Part shown: in pieces, positions 5,663-9,354 of the stretch
Numbering within the stretch: position 1 is the first letter of the stretch
Layout: each line of letters starts with the position of its first letter
DNA from: an uncultured Lachnospiraceae bacterium
GTDB taxonomy: Bacteria > Bacillota > Clostridia > Lachnospirales > Lachnospiraceae
Reading direction: 5' to 3'
Assembly: GCA_900549665.1 (NCBI GenBank)
Contig: URPH01000041.1
Span: forward strand, 1-9,354
DNA length: 9,354 nt
Notes under the pieces: generated by a model
What the model was told of the DNA's origin: nothing
The model's database searches: none
The model's input: the letters and a program-made list of their open reading frames with translations, nothing else
Position numbers and translations under genes: made by a program

Positions 5663-7330
5663 ATGGAACCGGATAAAAAAGCAATTTTACCTGATATAAA
5701 TCGGCAGGATCATACAGTGATCAATGGAATACAGCCTGAAAAAAGTCTTGCAAAGAAGCTGGAGATCTTATCCGATGCTGCCAAATATGACGTGGCATGT
5801 ACATCCAGCGGTGTCGACAGAGCCGGCAAAAAGGGTTATCTCGGCAATTCCTGTGCGGCCGGAGTATGCCATTCATTTGCAGCTGATGGACGATGCATTT
5901 CCTTATTGAAAATATTGATGACCAATCATTGCATTTATGACTGCAAATATTGCAAAAACAGGAAAAGCAATGATGTGGAGAGAGCTACGTTTTCACCGCA
6001 GGAGATCTGTACGCTTACGATTGAATTTTACAAGAGAAATTATATTGAAGGACTGTTTTTGAGTTCCGGTATTTTGAAAAATCCGGACTATACCATGGAA
6101 AAGATTGTGGAGACACTGCGGTTATTGAGAGGTGAGTACCGGTTTAACGGTTATATCCATGTCAAGGCCATTCCCGGAGCATCGAGGGAGCTCTTATATT
6201 CTGCCGGGCTTTTGGCAGATCGTATCAGTATCAATATGGAGCTTCCGACACAGGACAGTCTGAAAAAGCTTGCACCCAATAAGCAGATGGCCAATATCAT
6301 CCGTCCGATGAACCAGATATCCGGGACGATTGCGATGCACAGGCTTTCTGCCGGCAGGGCTGCCCGCATGGAGAGGGCGGGGATCAATGATTATCTGATC
6401 CATAGTATATGGGGATATCCAAGACAGGAGATTGATGCACAAAGTGGAGCCGGTCAACCGGGGACTTGCGGTCATTTAACGGGTAGAGTATCCGATAATA
6501 CATTCGATCATGCAGCCAATTATGCAATTAATCATGCAACCAATTATGTAGCCAATCATGCAGCCAATCATGTATATGATCATGCGACTGACTCGCCATA
6601 TGATCTGCCGGTAGGCATTAAAGCAGAGGATGAACGCTTTTTATTTCCGGCAGACAAAAAAGATCTGCATATGGGAAGATCTTTTGCTCCGGCAGGGCAG
6701 AGTACACAGATGATTATCGGTGCGACGGATGAGACAGACCTTGAACTGGTCCGTACAACACAGAGCCTGTATCGGAGCTTTGATCTGAAGAGAGTTTTTT
6801 ACTCCGGCTATATCCCGGTCAATGAGGATGCCATGCTTCCGGCAATCGGGACACCGGTGCCTCTTTTGCGGGAGCATCGCCTGTATCAGGCAGACTGGCT
6901 GTTGCGTTACTATGGATTTTTTGCCGATGAGCTTTTGAGTGAGGAGCATCCTTTTTTTGATGATGCAATAGATCCTAAGTGCAACTGGGCGCTCAACCAC
7001 CTGGAGGAATTCCCGGTTGAGATCAATACGGCATCCTGTGAAAAGCTTTTGCGCGTGCCGGGCATCGGTCCGACAGGAGCAAAGAAAATATTAAATGCCA
7101 GACGATACCGCAGCATTGATTTTGAAATGCTCAAAAAGATGAGGATTACCCTGAAACGGGCGCAGTATTTTATCACCTGCAATGGGAAGATGCTGTATCA
7201 TACCCCTATTGAGCACCATTTTATCCGCAACCGACTGATCGATGTTGAGGATGTTTCGACAGCACAGATTGGAGAAACGGCGGTGCAGTTTCAGCAGATG
7301 AATCTGTTTACGGATTACCATGTGTCCTGA
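5663..7330 (+). CDS. Putative DNA modification/repair radical SAM protein (TIGR03916-like), with repeat-bearing insertion
   Basis: A 555-residue radical SAM protein of the family named for its link to uracil-DNA-glycosylase-like partners. The Fe-S motif CIYDCKYC holds Cys90, Cys94 and Cys97. Upstream is SCAAGVCHS with two further conserved-looking cysteines (64, 69) and GRCISLLKIL. The core continues with EGLFLSSG, GYIHVKAIPGAS and RISINMELPT. After RPMNQI (about 214-219) the family usually goes on soon to FAPAGQSTQMI (341-351). Here about 100 extra residues intervene, including a 28-residue repeat block (282-309). The C-terminus has a helix-hairpin-helix (LRVPGIGPTGAKKI, about 463-476), a DNA-binding element. 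The ATG at 5663 is preferred over one at 5639: GGAAAGGG lies eight bases before 5663, whereas 5639 lacks a ribosome site, would be only about eight bases from the transcription start, and lies in a LexA box. The DUF4130 gene follows 26 bases downstream. Its substrate is unknown; action on damaged DNA is inferred from family, HhH and SOS control. Confidence 0.92.
   Translation: MEPDKKAILPDINRQDHTVINGIQPEKSLAKKLEILSDAAKYDVACTSSGVDRAGKKGYLGNSCAAGVCHSFAADGRCISLLKILMTNHCIYDCKYCKNRKSNDVERATFSPQEICTLTIEFYKRNYIEGLFLSSGILKNPDYTMEKIVETLRLLRGEYRFNGYIHVKAIPGASRELLYSAGLLADRISINMELPTQDSLKKLAPNKQMANIIRPMNQISGTIAMHRLSAGRAARMERAGINDYLIHSIWGYPRQEIDAQSGAGQPGTCGHLTGRVSDNTFDHAANYAINHATNYVANHAANHVYDHATDSPYDLPVGIKAEDERFLFPADKKDLHMGRSFAPAGQSTQMIIGATDETDLELVRTTQSLYRSFDLKRVFYSGYIPVNEDAMLPAIGTPVPLLREHRLYQADWLLRYYGFFADELLSEEHPFFDDAIDPKCNWALNHLEEFPVEINTASCEKLLRVPGIGPTGAKKILNARRYRSIDFEMLKKMRITLKRAQYFITCNGKMLYHTPIEHHFIRNRLIDVEDVSTAQIGETAVQFQQMNLFTDYHVS
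6506..6589 (+). repeat. Seven 12-bp tandem repeats inside the radical SAM gene
   Basis: Seven consecutive 12-base units close to AATCATGCAGCC encode DHAA, NYAI, NHAT, NYVA, NHAA, NHVY and DHAT. Each unit keeps Asp/Asn first and His/Tyr second. Because the unit is a multiple of three, gain or loss of copies would change length without breaking the frame. The spacing puts His or Tyr at every fourth residue, on one face if helical. Confidence 0.9.
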
Positions 7331-7356
7331 ATAAAAGGGCAAAGAAGGAAACAACA

Positions 7357-8115
7357 ATGTATATTTTTACCTGTGAGCACAAATGGGAAGCCATGCTGAC
7401 CTGTATTTATGATGCATGGGCAAGCAAAAAGGGCCATGCCAATATCAAGCTGATGCTGGAACCGGTTGAGCAGTATTCCTTATTTGACACATATACACAT
7501 GTGGATGCAGATGCAAAAAAGGCAGAAAGTGTCATGCGGTCTGTCAAAAATAAGATATCTTTGCGGTTGTACCGGCAGTTAGCCTATGCCTCCATGGCAT
7601 ATGAAAAAGAGATTCTGGATCTGATGTACCGTGTGCTGATCGTAGGATTTTCCTGTGGACCGGATGTACTCAATATGGTGATGTACCGGGAAATTTTGCA
7701 GTTCAACCAGATCTATAAAAGACTTGGCAAGGAAGTTAATCATTTTCAGGAGTTTATCCGTTTTCACGAGGTACAAAAGGGTGTATTTGTAGCTCATATT
7801 GAGCCAAAGAGCCGATTGGTGGTCGCGCTTGGTCCTATCTTTGCAGACCGTATGCCCTCTGAGCATTTTATGATCGTGGATGATGTGCACAGGGAAGCAA
7901 TCATACATCCTAAGGATGAGATGTACTATTTAAAGACGCTCAGCGATAAAGAATATGAACAGCTTTTGCATACGGAAGAAATCAATGATTCCTATACGGA
8001 TCTTTGGAAGTTGTTTTTTCATACCATTGCGATCAAGGAGCGTGCCAATGCCAAGTGTCAGGACAATTTATTTCCGTTGTGGACAAGAAAGCACGCAGTG
8101 GAATTTATGGAATAA
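7357..8115 (+). CDS. TIGR03915/DUF4130 family putative DNA metabolism protein
   Basis: This 252-residue protein matches the DUF4130/TIGR03915 family, the regular partner of the radical SAM protein encoded just upstream. In many Proteobacteria the same domain is fused to a uracil-DNA-glycosylase-like domain; here it stands alone. Family features run in order: AMLTCIYDAWASKKGH (about 12-27), SLFDTY (41-46), KKAESVMRSVKNKIS (54-68), NHFQEFIRFHEV (128-139), FVAHIEPKSRLVVALG (144-159), FADRMPSEHFMIVDD (162-176), and NAKCQDNLFPLW (231-242) near the end. No signal peptide or membrane segment is visible. AAGGAA about seven bases before the ATG sets the start, and the gap to the upstream stop is 26 bases, so both genes should share the SOS-type promoter. 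The biochemical activity is not known; a role in recognising or processing altered DNA is inferred from the partner and the UDG fusions. Confidence 0.92.
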   Translation: MYIFTCEHKWEAMLTCIYDAWASKKGHANIKLMLEPVEQYSLFDTYTHVDADAKKAESVMRSVKNKISLRLYRQLAYASMAYEKEILDLMYRVLIVGFSCGPDVLNMVMYREILQFNQIYKRLGKEVNHFQEFIRFHEVQKGVFVAHIEPKSRLVVALGPIFADRMPSEHFMIVDDVHREAIIHPKDEMYYLKTLSDKEYEQLLHTEEINDSYTDLWKLFFHTIAIKERANAKCQDNLFPLWTRKHAVEFME

Positions 8116-8148
8116 ATGACTGTGGAAAGAGCCCCGAAAATGATAAAA

Positions 8149-8255
8149 GAAAAGACTGGAAACAATAAGCGGAAGGTCTGAAAAGAATGGGAGAAAAGTC
8201 TGAAAAAATGAGAGAAAAGTCTGGATAGAATGAGAGAAAAGTTTGAAAACGGGGC
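8149..8255 (+). repeat. Degenerate tandem array of 20-22-bp units
   Basis: Five adjoining units start at 8149, 8171, 8193, 8214 and 8236. Each begins with a form of GAAAAGTCTGRA and most end in AATGAGA. Units 3 and 4 are closest; units 1 and 5 have drifted. The array follows the DUF4130 stop. GCCCCG at 8131-8136 and CGGGGC at 8250-8255 form inverted arms around it. No sustained reading frame crosses it and there are no unique spacers, so it is neither a gene nor a CRISPR. No ordinary terminator is visible for the operon here. Confidence 0.7.
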
Positions 8256-8277
8256 GGAAATAACTAAGGTTGAATGG

Positions 8278-8307
8278 TTGCTTTACCGGCTGGCGCTAGT
8301 GTATAAT
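8278..8307 (+). promoter_or_regulatory. Probable deoC promoter
   Basis: TATAAT (8302-8307) is a perfect -10 box. TTGCTT (8278-8283) is a partial -35 match at an 18-base spacing. The start site would lie near 8314, about 40 bases before the deoC ATG. No operator for a deoxynucleoside repressor can be recognised. Confidence 0.6.
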
Positions 8308-8312
8308 TTGTA

Positions 8313-8327
8313 ATATCAGGGTCAAAA
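8313..8327 (+). repeat. Copy 1 of a 15-bp intergenic motif
   Basis: ATATCAGGGTCAAAA lies in the deoC leader, just after the -10 box. An identical copy lies at 9308-9322 near the window end. Both copies are intergenic and in the same orientation. Confidence 0.55.
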
Positions 8328-8354
8328 TGATTATAAAACATATGAAAAGGAAAG

Positions 8355-9023
8355 ATGGAAAACAAAATGGATATTCAAAAAATATTAAGTGCATGTGACC
8401 ATACATTATTGCTGCAGCCGGCAACATGGGAAGAAATCAAAGGGATTTGTGATGATGCCGGAAAGTACAGGACCGCATCAATCTGTATCCCGCCCTGCTA
8501 TGTGAAAAGGGCCAAGGAATATGTCGGTGATGAGGTTAAGATCTGTACCGTGATCGGATTTCCCAATGGCAATATGACAACTGCATCCAAAGTATTTGAG
8601 ACAGAGGATGCCCTGCTGAATGGAGCCGATGAAATTGATATGGTGATCAATATCGGTATGCTGAAGGCCAAAGAATATGATTATGTATTAGAAGAGATCA
8701 AGGCAGTTAAGGCTGCCTGCAAGGAGCATATTTTAAAGGTTATCATCGAGACTTGTCTACTCACTGACGAAGAAAAGATCAAAATGTGTGAGCTCGTGAC
8801 AGAATCAGGAGCGGATTATATCAAGACATCTACCGGATTTTCGACGGGAGGTGCTACCTTTGATGATGTGGCATTATTTGCGGCGCATGTCGGTCCAAAG
8901 GTTAAGATCAAGGCAGCAGGCGGCATCTCATCCCTGGAGGATGCCGAAAGGTTTATGGAGCTGGGAGCCAGCCGTTTGGGCACAAGCCGGGTTGTCAAGA
9001 TTGTAAAAGCAATGGAAAAATAG
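8355..9023 (+). CDS. deoC: Deoxyribose-phosphate aldolase
   Basis: The 222-residue class I aldolase DeoC splits 2-deoxy-D-ribose-5-phosphate into acetaldehyde and glyceraldehyde-3-phosphate, the last step in using deoxynucleosides for carbon. The TIM-barrel landmarks are all present: CDHTLL near the N-terminus, TVIGFPNG (65-72), EIDMVINIG with Asp95, YIKTSTGF with Lys157 (the Schiff-base lysine), KIKAAGGI with Lys186 (the second active-site lysine), and GASRLGTS (204-211) for phosphate binding. The length is normal. The ATG at 8355 follows AAAAGGAAAG with a rather short spacer; an in-frame ATG four codons later (8367) is a real alternative. It has its own promoter and a strong terminator, so it is probably monocistronic. 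It shares the strand with the SOS cassette, but nothing shows co-regulation. Confidence 0.97.
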   Translation: MENKMDIQKILSACDHTLLLQPATWEEIKGICDDAGKYRTASICIPPCYVKRAKEYVGDEVKICTVIGFPNGNMTTASKVFETEDALLNGADEIDMVINIGMLKAKEYDYVLEEIKAVKAACKEHILKVIIETCLLTDEEKIKMCELVTESGADYIKTSTGFSTGGATFDDVALFAAHVGPKVKIKAAGGISSLEDAERFMELGASRLGTSRVVKIVKAMEK

Positions 9024-9031
9024 ATTGCAAT

Positions 9032-9063
9032 GAAAAAGACCGCTGTTTGGAGCGGTCTTTTTC
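9032..9063 (+). terminator. Rho-independent terminator after deoC
   Basis: A perfect 13-bp stem (9032-9044 with 9051-9063, core GACCGCT/AGCGGTC) with loop GTTTGG ends in TTTTT, eight bases after the deoC stop. The A-run on the 5' arm would let it act in both directions. Confidence 0.95.
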
Positions 9064-9354
9064 TGTTTAATATAAAAATGAGAAGGAGTGAGAAAATATA
9101 TAAGTAAACCCATAAAAATGGGGATTGCTGATTGTCGAAGCTGACCATCCCAAGGCCTTGAAGCAATCATGAAACTACAGCTCCATTTATTAAGAAAATG
9201 CGTTAATCACTTTCGATGGTTTTATGATACTGGAAAATTGTGTCCAAAGTTTGGATAAATTCGGAAGATTAAGTGAAAGAAAAATAAAGACTTTCTAAAA
9301 TAATATGATATCAGGGTCAAAAGGTCAAAAAGTCGTTCGTGCTTGCACGATAAG
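9064..9354. other. Gene-free right end with small hairpins
   Basis: No gene can be recognised in these 291 bases. Visible structures are CCCAT/ATGGG (9109-9123), an outer GATTGCT/AGCAATC stem (9123-9129 with 9162-9168) around the palindrome CAAGGCCTTG (9151-9160), and TCGTGC-TT-GCACGA (9337-9350). One short plus-strand frame reads ALITFDGFMILENCVQSL (about 9200-9250); it has protein-like composition but no start or match I recognise, and may be a gene remnant. Confidence 0.4.
9308..9350 (+). repeat. Copy 2 of the 15-bp motif, with adjoining dyad
   Basis: ATATCAGGGTCAAAA (9308-9322) repeats the deoC leader motif exactly. Here it is followed by GGTCAAAAAG, an internal echo of GGTCAAAA, and then by the perfect dyad TCGTGC-TT-GCACGA (9337-9350). 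It may be one end of a dispersed intergenic element that continues past the window. Confidence 0.5.

Noticed and set aside
6506..6589. The 12-bp repeats as a CRISPR array or as protein-binding iterons
   Set aside because: Units are too short, adjoin without spacers, and stay in frame within a conserved gene. They are best read as a coding tandem repeat.
7579..7908. A 109-codon minus-strand frame within the DUF4130 gene
   Set aside because: It is antisense to a gene with strong family motifs and shows no ribosome site or recognisable domain.
8149..8255. The 22-bp array as CRISPR
   Set aside because: Units adjoin directly with no unique spacers and diverge along the array. No cas genes are present.
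8355..9023. deoC as a third gene of the SOS cassette
   Set aside because: A gap of 239 bases with its own -10 box separates it, and no LexA box is seen before it. Sharing a strand is not enough.

Overview
The window looks like chromosomal DNA of a low-to-mid GC Gram-positive anaerobe, most likely a Lachnospiraceae (Clostridia) member. Reasons: purine-rich Shine-Dalgarno sites (GGAG, AAGGAGG) before nearly every gene, near-consensus sigma-A promoters with 17-bp spacers, a tRNA gene without an encoded CCA, a YlmH-type S4 protein, a Bacillus/Clostridium-type LexA box, and proteins that read like clostridial family members. No species can be named from the sequence alone.

Layout. Positions 1-1998 are AT-rich: the possible tail of an upstream gene, an FMN nitroreductase (112-702), an atypical NAD-dependent epimerase (733-1641), and a gene-poor stretch with two hairpins and what may be a decayed small gene. 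An AGE-fold sugar isomerase resembling sulfoquinovose isomerase YihS follows (1999-3267). Its last codons lie inside the terminator of a minus-strand tRNA-Arg(ACG) (3297-3370), which has a perfect consensus promoter. Also on the minus strand is a ylmH-surE operon (5011 down to 3436) with its own strong promoter. On the plus strand, 5183-5571 holds a broken phospholipase D-family gene. Next comes a two-gene cassette: a radical SAM protein (5663-7330) and a DUF4130/TIGR03915 protein (7357-8115). The window ends with deoC (8355-9023), a textbook terminator, and about 290 bases without a recognisable gene.

The most interesting part is the cassette at 5596-8115. The radical SAM protein (TIGR03916-like, with a C-terminal helix-hairpin-helix) and its partner are a known but experimentally obscure 'putative DNA modification/repair' pair. 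Here the promoter has one LexA-type SOS box between the -35 and -10 elements and a second about 27 bp downstream, so the sequence itself argues for DNA-damage induction. The radical SAM protein also carries an insertion of roughly 100 residues containing seven 12-bp tandem repeats, each encoding four residues with a His or Tyr. I do not associate this insertion with the family.

Working together: the radical SAM and DUF4130 proteins probably act as a unit on damaged or modified DNA. SurE (nucleotide phosphatase) and DeoC (deoxyribose-5-phosphate breakdown) are nucleotide-metabolism neighbours, but each sits in its own transcription unit and nothing ties them to the cassette. YlmH serves translation or ribosome rescue. 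The nitroreductase, epimerase and sugar isomerase look like independent accessory metabolic genes.
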